Source: Topomyia yanbarensis | Lineage: Eukaryota > Arthropoda > Insecta > Diptera > Culicidae | NCBI RefSeq assembly: GCF_030247195.1 | Contig: NC_080671.1 | Location: 207,105,456 to 207,169,455 of the forward strand | Direction of reading: 5' to 3' | Length of the DNA stretch: 64,000 nucleotides | Shown: positions 20,808 to 32,413 of the stretch, piece by piece | Layout: each line of letters starts with the position of its first letter | Position numbering within the stretch: the first letter of the stretch is position 1 | The notes under the pieces: model-generated | Databases searched by the model: none | What the model saw: the letters and a program-made list of their open reading frames with translations, nothing else | Told to the model about the DNA's origin: nothing | Translations under genes and position numbers: made by a program

Positions 20808-23775
20808 CTCATCGAACGAGGTCACGGATTTGATCACTGTTCTAAAGTGGAATTGCAGAAGTATCATCCCGAAAATCGATTCCTTCAAAATTTTAATAAA
20901 TAATTTGAGTTGCGATGCATTTGCATTATGTGAAACTTGGTTAACTTCCGACATAGATCTCAACCTTCACGACTTTAATATTATTCGCCTGAATCGAGAC
21001 AACCCCTATGGAGGAGTGCTTTTGGGGATCAAAAAGTGCTATTCCTTCTACAGAATTAACCTTCCCTCGATAACAGGTATTGAAGTTGTCGCTTGTCTAG
21101 TAACAACCAAAAGCAAAAGCCTTTGCATAGCTTCAATATATATTCCCCCCAACACCGCGGTTGGGCACCGACGGCTGCAAGACATCTTAGAATCCCTGCC
21201 AGCACCGCGACTAGTTTTAGGAAACTTTAACTCTCACGGTACAGCATGGGGTTGCCTCTATGATGATAACCGGTCTTCCTTAATTCAGGATATTTGCGAA
21301 AACTTCAATTTGACAATTTTAAACACGGGTGAAATGACACGGATTCCTGCTCCCCCAGCGCGCCCGAGCGCTTTAGACTTGTCCCTTTGCTCAACATCGC
21401 TGCGGTTAAATTGCACGTGGAAGGTAATTCCTGATCCCCACGGCAGCGACCATCTGCCGATTGTAGTCTCAATCAATAACGGTTCAAGGCCATTGAAATC
21501 AATCAATATTTCGTATGACCTCACACGAAATATCGATTGGAAGAGCTATGCTGCCGCTATATCCGACAACATCGAATCTACCCAAGAACTTCCTCCGGAG
21601 GAAGAGTACAGCTTTTTGGCTGGCTTGATTCTCGACAGCGCGAATCAAGCTCAGACTAAGCCAGTACCCGGCGAGAACATACAAAAACGGTCTCCTAATC
21701 CGTGGTGGGACAAAGAGTGCTCAGACATGTACGCGGAGAAGGCCGCCGCGTATAAGACCTTCCGGGACGACGGGTTACCCGCTAGCTATCGACAATATGC
21801 GACGTTAGAAACGCGAATGAAGAGTTTGATGAAAGCCAAGAAACGTAGTTACTGGCGCCGGTTCGTTGACGGACTAACGAGAGAAACATCGATCAGCACT
21901 CTTTGGGGCACGGCGTTTGCGAAACCGAAACAGTACTAACGAGAGTGCAGAATATTCAAACCGTTGGATATTCGATTTCGCCAAGAAGATTTGTCCGGTT
22001 TCCGCCCCGGCACAGAAGATTTACCGCGCCGCGTCTCCTCACGATAGCGCGAACGAAACACCTTTTTCGATGGTGGAGTTCTCACTTGCTCTCTTGTCGT
22101 GTAACAATAAAGCTCCGGGGCCAGACAGAATCAAATTCAACTTGTTGAAGAATCTGCCTGACTCTGCCAAGAGACGCTTGTTGAACTTATTTAATAAGTT
22201 TCTCGAGGCTAACATTGTCCCACTCGATTGGAGACAAGTGAAGGTCATCGCCATCCAAAAACCAGGAAAACCAGCCTCCGACCACAATTCGTACCGTCCG
22301 ATCGCAATGCTATCCTGTATCCGGAAGTTGTTCGAGAAAATGATCCTATCCCGCCTCGACAATTGGGTCGAAGCAAACGGCTTACTGTCAGATACACAAT
22401 TTGGCTTTCGCAAAGGCAAAGGGACAAACGATTGTCTTGCGTTGCTCTCAACTGAAATTCAAATGGCCTATGCTAGCAAAGAGCAGATGGCATCAGTGTT
22501 CCTAGATATTAAGGGGGCTTTTGATTCAGTTTCGATCAACATTCTTTCAGAGAAGCTGCACCAGCATGGTCTTTCAGCGACTTTAACCAACTTTTTGCTA
22601 AACTTGTTGTTTCGTCGTTCTCCCGTTGAAAAATTGATTTTGGGAACTCTCATATCGATTGCTCATTCGATGCGATATCTTGAACCCGGTCGTGATTGAA
22701 AATTTCGAAAGGCTTGTTGAGCTCAATTCTCAGACCCGTTTCATGTCCCTGTACTTTGACTACATGGCGCAGAATATTAACCCTTATTCTTACAATCCCA
22801 ACCGTGTGCATTTCATAAATACTTCTGAATCTACTGTTTTCTTCGACACATCCATGAAAGACGAGATCAGTGGAATTCCGGACCACATACGCCCTCAAAT
22901 GGTTCCAAACATTTTTATAATAAATTCCGAGAAATCGACTGTTTTATACTGACGGATCAAATGGCTTCGGTATTTTCAATAAAAAGTTCACCGCCTCCTA
23001 CAAACTCAGTGACCCCGCTTCAGTTTACGCCGCAGAACTAGCTGCCATTCAGTATACCCTTGGAGTCATTGAAACATTACCCATAGGCCATTACTTCATC
23101 GTTTCGGATAGCCTCAGTTCCATTCACGCTATTCGCTCGATGAAACATGGAAAGCACTCCTCGTATTTTTTGGAAAAAATACGGGAGCTACTGAGTGCTT
23201 TATCTGACAATTCTTTCTAGATTACCTTGGTATGGGTCCCTTCTCATTGCTCCATTCCGGGCAATGAGAAGGCAGACTCCTTAGCTAAGGTGGGTGCCTT
23301 AGAAGGAGACGTTTACGAAAGACCAATTTGCTTCAGCGAATTTTTCAGTATTACTCATCAGAGAACCCTCGAAAGTTGGCAAACTTCGTGGAGCAGTGGG
23401 GAGCTGGGAAGGTGGCTACATTCGATAATCCCTAAGGTATCGACGAAACCTTGGTTCAAGGGGATGGATGTGGGTCGTGACTTCATTCGTGTGATGTCCC
23501 GACTCATGGCAAACCATTACACGCTGGATGCACATCTCCGGCGTATTGGGCTCGTGGATAGTGGTGTCTGCGCTTGTGGCGATGGCTATCACGACATCGA
23601 GCACATTGTCTGGGCGTGCACCGAGTACAGTTCCGCCAGGTCTCGGCTAATGGATACCCTGCGGGCCCGAGGAAGACCAACCAACGTCCCGGTTCGAGAT
23701 GTGCTGGCAAGCCGCGATATCCTCTATATGTGCCTTATATACACCTTTGTGAAAACCATCAATATACAAGTCTAA
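20800..23775 (+). pseudogene. LINE copy D ORF2 (EN, partial RT, RNase H)
   Basis: From ATG 20800: an apurinic-endonuclease-type domain (LKWNCRSI, CETWLTSDI, IYIPP, LGNFNSHGTAWG, SALDLSLCS, DPHGSDHLPI), which nicks target DNA. A small deletion near 21910 shifts frame before NRWIFDFAKK. RT fingers and motif A remain (LKNLPDSAKRRLLN, SYRPIAMLSC, FLDIKGAFDSVS). At about 22610 some 700 bp, including the catalytic DD motif, is deleted. RNase H follows with a further frame break near 22950 and a nonsense TAG at 23218 where copy C has CAG. The last part (23227-23775) is open. Clearly inactive. Confidence 0.9.
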
Positions 23776-24599
23776 CTGCCCCTTCTTATTTTCCTTATCA
23801 TTCTCAGAACCCTCTTCCACCTGTATCAAAGCATCTGTGTCGAATGAGCCAATAAACACGGGACCTACGGCACGAACATAACACGCTTAACTCGAAATGT
23901 AGCCGATCCACATCTGAGCCGTACTACGAAATCGTCTGGAAAAACCCCTGCCATCTTGAGGAGGACCACCCGGCGTCCCAGTACATGATTCCCCTGATGA
24001 AGGCCACCCGAGTTTGTAATCCATCCGTTGATCTCACGATGCCTGAAACTGAAATAATTTTCTCTCCCTGCCATCTTTATCTACCCTCCCTCCCCTGACT
24101 CTTATACCCAGAAGTAACACCCCTACCCCCCCCCCCCCCCCCCAATATCATCACGAAGCATTTAGCTCTTCTTGTCTCTTCTAGTTTTAACTATTATATT
24201 ATATAATCTCGTTGAAAATACCCAACTCTACTACCCAAAAAAATAACTATAATTACGAATCTTTACAAAATTCAATCATGCCCTCTAGTTATTCCTACTT
24301 TTAAGATAGTCGTAAAAATTGTCTCCCTTAGTTAAACATTATTTGCTCCAATAATCTCACTGATAAAAATGTCAAACCATATTGCTACAAAAACTAAATG
24401 ACCCCCCTAATCTTACGAAAATAATATTATCCCCTTGTGTAGATATATAAGATAGCTATAAAATTGCATTAGTTTCATTTTAAAAAAAATCAATGTGTAA
24501 TCCCCTAGTTTTAAGCAATTTAAAATGTAAAACAAAACTTAATTGGCACCTTTAAGCTAACGCAACGTGCCTTATCAAATAAACGATTTGAATAAAAAA
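23776..24599 (+). other. LINE D 3' UTR
   Basis: Non-coding. Contains a C-tract at about 24126-24142 and a terminal block ctaacgcaacgtgcctt..caaataaacga shared with the 3' end of copy C (59620-59660), where the RT is expected to recognise its RNA. Repeated tagttttaa motifs occur in both 3' UTRs. Confidence 0.7.
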
Positions 24600-25093
24600 A
24601 ACTATTTTTTTTAGATTCCCTGACTCATTTCCTTCAAAATGCATCTCATCGATTGTTTATAGACCAAATGAAGCCAATGATGCGAATAAAAGTTTAAAAT
24701 TGATGATATTTTTCTATGGAAAATTTTCCATGCACGATTATGACACGCCATACAAATTTTGTCATCAATACACCTATGACACGTGTGAGTGCAACTTTTG
24801 TTTACATTTATAGTGAAAACTCGCAACATAGTCAACCGATCTTCGTAATATTTGAGAGCTTAATACAGAATAGATAGAAGCATCAATTGCCTTCTTTGAA
24901 TTGCTTGTACAATTTCTAAGTTTCAATCTCAAACTTTAAAAATCGGTTTTTGTCGAAATGTGCTAAATGGTGCTTGGCATAAGATAGCACAACAGCGACG
25001 ATTTGTATTCGATAACATATAAAATGGTTTCAATTTGAGTATATATTCCTTCTTTTGACGTGAGCCTTTGTTTTTTTGCTTTTTCAAGGATTT

Positions 25094-25395
25094 TTAGGAA
25101 CGTGTCCACTGGAATGGAATGAAGAAACGGTGAAAATTCTCCTTTTTATTGGAAGCACTGAGAAAAGATATGTCCTCAAGCAGGAATCGAACCTGCAATC
25201 TCCCAGTCTTTAATTGGATGAGTTAACTACTCCGCCATCGAGGAACTGTGATGATGCCCTTATATATTCCCAACAGTATCGTGATCACCGCCACAGCCTC
25301 CAATACCTACTAATTGACCTATCGACCCCCGTTTCATCATTCTCACTGTACCGGTCATTCTTTCTATGTCTGTTTTCCAGTGGACACGTTCCTAA
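25094..25395. repeat. 302-bp MITE carrying a tRNA-like gene
   Basis: The ends are a perfect 21-bp inverted pair (25094-25114 and 25375-25395; core aggaacgtgtccactggaa). It lies inside the CACGGTG element. The interior holds a 73-nt tRNA-like sequence on the minus strand. No TSD beyond a possible 1-2 bp was resolved. Confidence 0.75.
25172..25244 (-). tRNA. tRNA-like sequence (probable pseudogene)
   Basis: The minus strand is 73 nt. The acceptor tcctcga pairs with ttgagga. A perfect 5-bp T-stem gcagg/cctgc encloses ttcgatt, giving the B-box ggttcgattcc, and an A-box-like tggcggagtagtt is present. A four-T pol III terminator lies five nucleotides downstream (plus 25163-25168). The D-arm is irregular and the anticodon stem has one mismatch; the loop ttaaaga would place AAA at the anticodon. 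It is most likely a tRNA-derived sequence trapped in a MITE rather than a working tRNA. Confidence 0.5.
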
Positions 25396-26250
25396 TATTA
25401 AATATGTTTTATTACAAGACTTATCATACATTTACATTAATAAATAAATCTAATCAATCGTGAATGTTATACTGGTTATAGCATCACTATAGTTATCACT
25501 TCTTATTCGATAAAGTTGTTGATCATGCACAATTACATAAATGTCTCAATAACTACCTTAGAATAAGATTATAAATTCCACATATGGAAAAATTTTGTAA
25601 GATAGAGAGAAATCCTTTTTAATTGACACCCAAAATGCCTACACTGGTCAAGTTAATGTTGAGATATTGATCAATTTAAAAAATGTGAAAAGGTTCAATG
25701 GCTTGAATGCATTTACTAAAAATGCTATATTTCAGCCTCGCGACCGAATTTTCACAATTTTTTATCGCGAAAACTTTTGTAATACATATAACTTTCCAAC
25801 ATATGCTTATAGCTTAATAAAAAAAATGATTTGTGTTGATTTTATTCAAAATTGACTAAAAATATTGTTTTCGCTTTGTTTAATCATTGATCTTTTGTTC
25901 TATCAATGATATAAGCGCTTTTTATGAAAAACTTTTAAATGGAATTTATTCTCGAAGGTCCACAGAAAAATAAAAGTATATTTAAAAAAATAAACGGACT
26001 TCGAAAAAATTATGAAAACCGCTATATACGACAATTTGACTCAAAAATAGCTATTTTTCATAAATCGCATTTGCGGAACCTCTAGATGATTTTTTAGAAA
26101 CTTGATTTGTTCTACAAAAGTGCTTAAAATATTCTTATCTTTCATTATAGGGTTGAGCACCATGACTTTTCGAACATCGATTTTTTTGGGACAGCCTAAT
26201 ATAGTATGTTTCATAAGTCATGATATTTAGATTTGAACTGGAAAAAAAAT
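25396..26250. other. Right interior of the CACGGTG element, no gene
   Basis: AT-rich, with only short chance frames. The terminal part (from about 26255) is the inverted counterpart of 18681-18810. Confidence 0.5.
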
Positions 26251-26386
26251 TGTTCTGGATCCCTCGGTGGATTATTTCCGAATTAGTTTTAAATTAAAGG
26301 TAAAAGTTTCTTTCATCCAATAATGAACAATTCAGCGATGCTTATTTTTTTGTCATAATATTGTTCTATTATACACACCGTGTTAT

Positions 26387-28257
26387 TGTTATAGCCCTTA
26401 AACGTTTGTGCCAAACACTGTCGAAAGCTTTTTCGATGTCTAGAAGAGCAACTCTAGTGGAATAGCCCTCTGAGATATTTGCCTTTGTCATGTTAGTTAC
26501 TCTCACAAGTTGATGAGTAGTTGAATGTCCAATACGAAATCCAAACTGCTCAGGAAGACAAATAGAATTCTCATTGATATGTGACATCATTCTAGTTAGG
26601 ATGATTTTTTCAAATAATTTACTAATAGAAGAGTAAGCTAATTGGTCGATAGCTAGATGCTTCTGCTGGGTTTTTATCTGGCTTCAAAATAGGAATAATC
26701 TTGGCATTTTGCCATCTTTCAGGGAAGTATGCTAATTCAAAACATTTGTTGAATATTTTGACCAAGTATCTCATCGTGATTTCGGGAAGGTTTTTAAGAA
26801 GAATGTTGAAAATTCCATCATAACCTGGAGCTTTCATATTTTTTAACTTTTTCATGATGGATTCGATCTCATCATAGTTTGTTTCAACAATATCGTCTAG
26901 AGACAATACTTGGTTTGAAACGTTTTCATATTTTTGTAAGAGTTCGGTTTCAATAGGACTCACAACGTTGAGATTTAAATTATGGACGCTTTCAAACTGC
27001 TGAGCAAGTTTTTGAGCTTTTTCTTCGTTTGTAAGATATATGTGGCCACCTTCCTTCAAAGCTGGAATTGGTTTCTGAGGTTTCTTAAGAACCTTAGAAA
27101 GTTTCCAGAAAGGTTTAGAATTTGGCTTGATTTGTTCAACCTCTTTCGCGAAAGTTTTAATTTCTTAAGAGTGTGAATCTATGCTGAATTTCTTTTTGTA
27201 GATCCTGATAGACATATTTCATAGCAGGATCACGAGAACGTTGATATTGACGTCTTCGAACATTCTTCAAGCGAATCAGAAGTTGAAGATCGTCGTCAAT
27301 AATAGGAGTATTAATTTTTTTCTGTGTTGTTGGTACTGATAAAGTTCTAGCATCAACTATAGATATACTTAAATTTTGTAATGTCGTATCAATGTCAGCT
27401 TTATTTTGTAAATCAAGATCATGACTGAAATTATTCTCAATATAAGTTTTGTACCTTTCCCAATTCGCTTTGTGATATTTGAACACTGAGTTTATGGGAT
27501 TGGAAACAGCTTCTTGAGAAAGTGAAAAAGTTACTGGAAGATGTTCAGAATCAAAGTCAGCATGTGTAATCAATTCGCTACAAAGGTGACTTTGATCTGT
27601 CAAAACCAAATCAATTGTTGATGGATTCCTTACAGACGAATAGCATGTAGGACAATTCGGGAACAAATTTGAATAATAACCAGCAGAGCAATCATTAAAA
27701 AGTAGTTTGCCGTTGGAATTGCCTTGAGCATTATTCCAGGCTCGGTGTTTGGCGTTAAAATCACCGATTATGAAGAATTTCGACCGATTTCTTGTAAGTT
27801 TTTGTAAGTCTCCTTTCAAGAAATTCATTTGCTCGCCAATTCACTGAAAAGGCAAATAGGCTGCAGCAATAAAAATGATACCAAGATCAGTTTCAACTTC
27901 GATACCCAAACTCTCGATCACCTTGGTGTCAAGAGACGGCGTAACGGAATATTTGATCCTGCGATTAACCGTTATTGCGATTCCTCCGCCGAATCCAACA
28001 ATTCGATCAAATCTATGAATAAAAAAATTAGAGTTACTTTTAAATTTTATATTTGGTTTTAAAAAAGTTTCGGTCACAACGGCTATACTGCCCATAATCG
28101 CAAATCAGTCCCATGTTCTATGGGATTTCCTATCTACATGGGACTGACTTGCGATTACGGGCGGTATATGCACATTATGTATCCTCAAGAAGTTGAAAAA
28201 AATCGACTTCGCACTTTTTAATGAACGAGCATTCCAATTTAATAAATTTAAATGATT
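26387..28257 (-). pseudogene. Jockey ORF2: endonuclease and partial RT
   Basis: The endonuclease starts with LLNWNARSLKSAK and reads through IHNVHI, the 77-bp MITE, and AVVTETFLKPN in frame once the MITE is removed. The catalytic blocks FIIGDFNAKHRAWN, STIDLVLTDQ and FDSEHLPVTF are present. After a frameshift near 27160, the linker (KPFWKLSKVLKKPQKPIPAL) and RT fingers (MKAPGYDGIFNILLKNLP, ERWQNAKIIPILKP, ASSYRPISLL) follow; another shift near 26610 leads to FGFRIGHSTTHQ and motif A (LLDIEKAFDSVW). The catalytic YxDD region is missing. The protein would nick DNA and copy LINE RNA; this copy cannot. Confidence 0.85.
28088..28164. repeat. 77-bp hairpin MITE, copy 1
   Basis: Ends ctgcccataatcgcaa and ttgcgattacgggcgg are inverted copies. 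Flanks are tata on both sides (28084-28087 and 28165-28168), so the TSD is TA or TATA. The core contains cccatgttctatgggat. Its removal restores the Jockey endonuclease frame. A relative of the same length is at 33620-33696. Confidence 0.8.
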
Positions 28258-28572
28258 ATTTAAAGTCATTGTTAAACTTTAATTTCATTACAATTTTGTT
28301 AGCAAATTCCCAACCCGCTTGAAAAGCTTCAAACATGGAGGTAGAATTTAACATGGCAATCATCATAGGTAACATAGCCTCCTGTCGGTATTTTAATTTT
28401 TCTTGCTTTACGCTACCTAGATCCATTGGACTAAAGGAAGCGTTGGGTGCAAACGAGATTGAGGGCGTGGTAGTTGTAGCCGTTATTTTGGCATTGTTAC
28501 CTGCCACTGAAACATAAGATGACACACCATTGTAGGATGGTGTGACGGAGGTAGAAGAAGTTGTTAGGGCAT

Positions 28573-28846
28573 CCATAAATGACGTAGCATTATATGGTGG
28601 AGGGGGGAGTTTTGTATTTTGTGATAATGTGTGACGACAGGGGGGTAGGGGGTCATGTCATGCTACGTAGCTTTTTTAAAGGGGAATAGAATAGAATTTT
28701 TAAAAAAAATTACCGTGACAAGGGGGGGCAGAGTTACCGTCAAGCTACGTAATTACCAGGCGGGGTATAAAGAGGTTTGTGACGAAATGCTACGATGGGG
28801 GAGGGGGGTGTTAAAAATCACTCAAAAAATGCTACGTCATTTATGG
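28573..28846. repeat. MITE family M1, copy 1 (in Jockey ORF1)
   Basis: Terminal inverted repeats ccataaatgacgtagcat and its complement. The interior is G-rich on the plus strand (gggggagggggg) and repeats the ctacgta motif. About 95% similar to 30138-30413. The TSD is not clear here. Confidence 0.85.
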
Positions 28847-29873
28847 ATCATTTCTTAATCTATTTTGAATCGGATTAACACGTTTGGGCGTGTTTTCTTG
28901 AAGTGTACCTGAACAAGTAGGTACATTTTTTATTTGTTTTTTTTGTTGTCTAGAACGAGAATTTATATTTTTTTTCGAACAGGACAACCTCAGAAATTCG
29001 ATTTATGATTTTCGCTACAATTAGCGCATTTGAAACTTTTTGTGGTTTTTTTCACCGGACAAGTATCTTTCGTGTGCGATTTATCACCACAGATCATACA
29101 TTTGGAATCCAAATGACAATTTTTTGTGCCGTGCACAAAGCCTTGGCATCTACGACACTGGGTCAGATTTTGAATTCTGCCCCCATGTCGTCTATAATGT
29201 TCCCACTTTACTCGCACGTGGAACATAAAACGTGCTTCTTCAAATACTTTCAAATTATTAACCTCATTACGGTTAAAATGAATTAAATATAGCTCCTGGA
29301 TAATTCCAGAGCGTACTGGCGTGTCATCGCCGGTAGCCTTTCTCTTCATAAGAATAACTTCTGAAGGAGAAAAGCCAAGTAAAATTTTCAATTCGTAGCC
29401 CTTTCAAGACAGCCTTGAATGGTCTATCTGTCTTGAAATCATATGAATAAAATTTATATAACTTCTCCGTAAGATACTGGAGTAGTCGTTTGTGGCCAAT
29501 CAATTCCTCCGCTGTAACTCGACATTCTCCTCTTCGGCCAATCTGAAAAGAGACTATTACGTCCGGAAGGAACGTCGAAAGCTCAGTTCGAAAGGCTTTG
29601 AAGTCGGAGATCATCACTGTTATAGGCGGAGGTGATTGCGTTTTCTTCTCATTGGCATTATGCACAATGCGAGGAAATTTAGAAATTTCATCAGCTTCAC
29701 ATTCGGACGGATAAAACATCGAATGAGTTGCTGCAGTCAATTGAATTTTCGGGTGGAGAAGATACCCTTTTCCGTTTAGCTTTAATTTTTGGCACACGGC
29801 CTTTCTGGGAGGACCCAGGCATGTTGGAAGAATTAAATATTTCTTTAGGCTGAATTGTTCTTGAAAAATGTTT

Positions 29874-30005
29874 TAGTCTTGAAAAAGACTGATTGAGTAG
29901 AAAAAGTAGGTAGTCTTGAAAAAGACTAATTGTCGAAAAAATATTGGTAGACTTGAGAAAAACTGATCGAGCGAAAATATAGGTAGCCTTGAGAAAGACT
30001 GTTGC
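29874..30005. repeat. Short tandem repeat near Jockey 5' end
   Basis: About three units of roughly 45 bp with the core gtcttgaaaaagactga. The same segment encodes the F/S/Q-rich repeats at the start of Jockey ORF1. Confidence 0.55.
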
Positions 30006-30137
30006 TGTTGAAAAGCTCTAGGTAAACCAGGAGCTATCAAGATTTGTGTCCGGTTCGAACGAAGGTTTAATCCGGTATGAGCGGCAGTCCTTTTTTCGCT
30101 TGCTATAGGAAAGGACTGCAAGCAAAATAGGGATCAT

Positions 30138-30413
30138 CCATAAATGACGTAGCATTATATGGGGGAGGGGGGAGTTTGTATTTTGTGATAATGTGTGACG
30201 ACAGGGGGTAGGGGGTCATGTCATGCTACGTAGCTTTTTTAAAGGGGAATAGAATAGAATTTTTAAAAAAAATTACCGTGATAAGGGCGGGGGGGCAGAG
30301 TTACCGTCAAGCTACGTAATTACCAGGGAGGGTATAAAGAGGTTTGTGACGAAATGCTACGATGGGGGAGGGGGGTGTTAAAAATCACTCAAAAAATGCT
30401 ACGTCATTTATGG
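30138..30413. repeat. MITE family M1, copy 2
   Basis: Same ends as copy 1 (ccataaatgacgtagcat). Flanked by atcat on both sides (30133-30137 and 30414-30418), a 5-bp TSD. Non-coding, 276 bp. Confidence 0.85.
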
Positions 30414-30469
30414 ATCATTCCATATTAGCGGTCACATAGTGTCGTTGAAGGGAAAGTTTTTGGCCATTG

Positions 30470-32080
30470 AAATGTTTTCAAGCTTCAGTAATGAGTTTTA
30501 TATTGAAGAGGAAATTATTGACCGTTGAAAATCAATAGTTTTGACATTTGCAATGCGCAGGGGGGTCCGCCGATGCGTCAAAATAGAAATGTTTTCAAGT
30601 TTTCAGTAATGAGTTTTATATTGAAGGAGAAGTTGTTGGCCATTAAAAATCAATAGTTTTGGACATTTACAATACACAGGGGATCCGCCGATGCGCCAAA
30701 ATTGATTTTTTTCAACCATTTGGTAATGAGTTTTATATTGAAAATCAATAGTTTTGTACATTTACAATGCGCAGGGGGTCCGCCGATGCGTGAAAATGGA
30801 AATGTTTTCAAGTTTTCAATAATGAGTTTTATATTGAAGGGGAAATTGTTATCCGTTGAAAATCACTAGACATTTACAATGCGCAGGGGGGGTCCTCTGA
30901 TGCGTCAAAATGGAAATGTTTTCAACTTTTTGGTAATAAGTTTTAGATTGAAGGGGAAATTGTTGACCGTTGAAAATCAATAGTTTTGACATTTACAATG
31001 CGCAGGGGGGTCCGCAGATGCGTGAAAATGGAAATGTTTTCAGCTTTTTAGTAATGAGTTTTATATCGAAGGGGAATTCGTTGGCTTTTGAAAATCAATA
31101 GTTTTGTACATTTACAATGCGCAGGGGAGTCCGCCGATGCGTGAAAATGGAAATGTTTTCAGCTTTTTAGGTAATGAGTTTTATATTGAAAGAGAAATTG
31201 TTGGCCGTTGAAAATCAATAGTTTTGTACATTTCCAATGCGCATGGGGGGGTCTGCCGATGCGTCAAAATGGAAATGTTTTCAACTAGTAATGAGTATTA
31301 TATCGAAGGGGAATTCGTTGGCTTTTGAAAATCAATAGTTTTGTACATTTACAATGCGCAGGGGAGTCCATCGATGCGTGAAAATGGAAATGTTTTCAGC
31401 TAATGATTTTTATATTGTACGGGAAATTGTTGACCGTTGAAAATCACTAGACATTTACAATGCGCAGGGGGGTTCGCTGATGCGTCAAAATGGAAATGTT
31501 TTCAAGTTTTCAGTAATGAGTTTTATATTGAAGAGGAAATTGTTGACCGTTGAAAATCAATAGTTTTGACATTTACAATGCGCAAGGGGGTCCGCCGATG
31601 CGTGAAAATGGAAATGTTTTCAACTTTTTAGTAATAAGTTTTATATTGAAGGAGAATTCGTTGGCTTTTGAAAATCAATAGTTTTGTACATTTACAATGC
31701 GCAGGGGGTCCGCCGATGCTTCAAAATGGAAATGTTTTCAAGTTTTCAGTAATGAGTTTTATATTGAAGAGGAAATTGTTGACCGCAGAAAATCAATAGT
31801 TTTGACATTTACAATGCGCAGGGGAATCCGCTGATGCGTCAAAATGGAATTATTTTCAACTTTTTGGTAATGAGTTTGAGATTGAAGGGGAAATTGTTGA
31901 CCGTTGAAAATCAATAGTTTTGACATTTACAATGCGCAGGGGGTCAGCCGATGCGTGAAAATGGAAATATTTTCAACTTTTTCGTAATGAGTTTTATATT
32001 GAAGGGGAATTCGTTGGCTGTTGAAAATGAATAAAAGTTGTTGACCGTTAAAAATCGATAGTTTTGGACATTTACAATGC
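30470..32080 (+). repeat. Left tandem array, ~117-bp unit, ~14 copies
   Basis: Each unit carries aatgagttttatattgaag, gttgaaaatcaatagtttt, acatttacaatgcgcaggg and ccgccgatgcgt in fixed order. Units vary by small indels and some lack internal parts. Confidence 0.9.
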
Positions 32081-32413
32081 ACACGGGCAACCACCAATAT
32101 GACATAATGGAAACTTTTTAATGCGGTAGTAGCATAATCCGGTAACAGAATGATTTTATTGCAAGACAAAATTTTCGTTATTTTTCTCTTTTAATCAGGA
32201 AAATAAATTGTTTCATTAATAATTTTGTGCCAATACATAAGAAACAATTAAACGTACAAAAATATTCTTTTTTAATAATTCACCATTACATTTTGGCATA
32301 TTTCTATAGTGGAAATCTCAAAAGGAAATGTTTTCGATCATTTTCCCGCTACCTTGCAGTATTTTAGTCGCATAAAAGCGAAAACTTAGTTTGTTTACAT
32401 TCGCGATTTAGGC

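Larger units (their letters stand above)
19222..24599 (+). mobile_element. I-group LINE copy D, 5.4 kb
   Basis: Bounded by the 12-bp direct repeat aactattttttt (19210-19221 and 24600-24611). Order: 5' UTR, ORF1 (19510-20807), ORF2 (20800-23775), about 820-bp 3' UTR with a C-tract, and an end of the form aaataaacgatttgaataaa plus A-tail. It carries several frameshifts and a deletion of about 700 bp in the RT core relative to copy C. The 5' UTR is unlike that of copies B and C, as is common between LINE subfamilies. Confidence 0.9.
18681..26382 (+). mobile_element. CACGGTG-ended DNA transposon remnant with nested LINE D
   Basis: Left end cacggtgtgtat (18681) and right end acaccgtg (26382) are flanked by the 4-bp direct repeat ttat (18677-18680 and 26383-26386). 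The inverted similarity extends over about 130 bp at each end, and an inner inverted pair (18893-18920 with about 24975-25005, around tgttgtgctatctta) belongs to the same arms. Without LINE D (19222-24599) and the MITE at 25094-25395 the element is about 2 kb and encodes nothing. CAC(G/A)GTG ends with a 4-bp TSD point to the Chapaev/CACTA group; assignment is inferred. A relative lies at 41160-43683. Confidence 0.65.
28256..30121 (-). pseudogene. Jockey ORF1 (RNA-binding, CCHC knuckles)
   Basis: Fragments in order on the minus strand: a low-complexity F/Q/S-rich start (30121-29873), a middle part with VMISDFKAFRTELSTFLPDV and YLTEKLYKFYSYD (29797-29390), and a knuckle region with CRRCQGFVHGTKNC, CMICGDKSHTKDTC and CANCSENHKSNF (to 28990). 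A basic tail is interrupted by the MITE at 28573-28846, then DALTTSSTSVTPS continues to the stop at 28256. A frameshift lies near 29390. Family knowledge: ORF1 coats element RNA and guides it to the nucleus. Confidence 0.8.
26387..30128 (-). mobile_element. Jockey-clade LINE, 3'-truncated
   Basis: The minus strand carries a 5' region (30128-29800), ORF1 with three Cys/His knuckles, an endonuclease and the first half of RT. It stops after motif A (AFDSVWHKRL) exactly at the 4-bp repeat flanking the CACGGTG element. RNase H is absent, as expected for Jockey. Two MITEs (28088-28164 and 28573-28846) interrupt the ORFs, and several frameshifts are present. Confidence 0.85.

Noticed and set aside
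22245..22451. Minus-strand frames over the LINE RT and endonuclease regions
   Set aside because: Shadows of the plus-strand ORF2, with R/S/C-rich composition and no homology.
24120..24145. C-tract as regulatory element
   Set aside because: Simple homopolymer in a LINE 3' UTR; no further signal.
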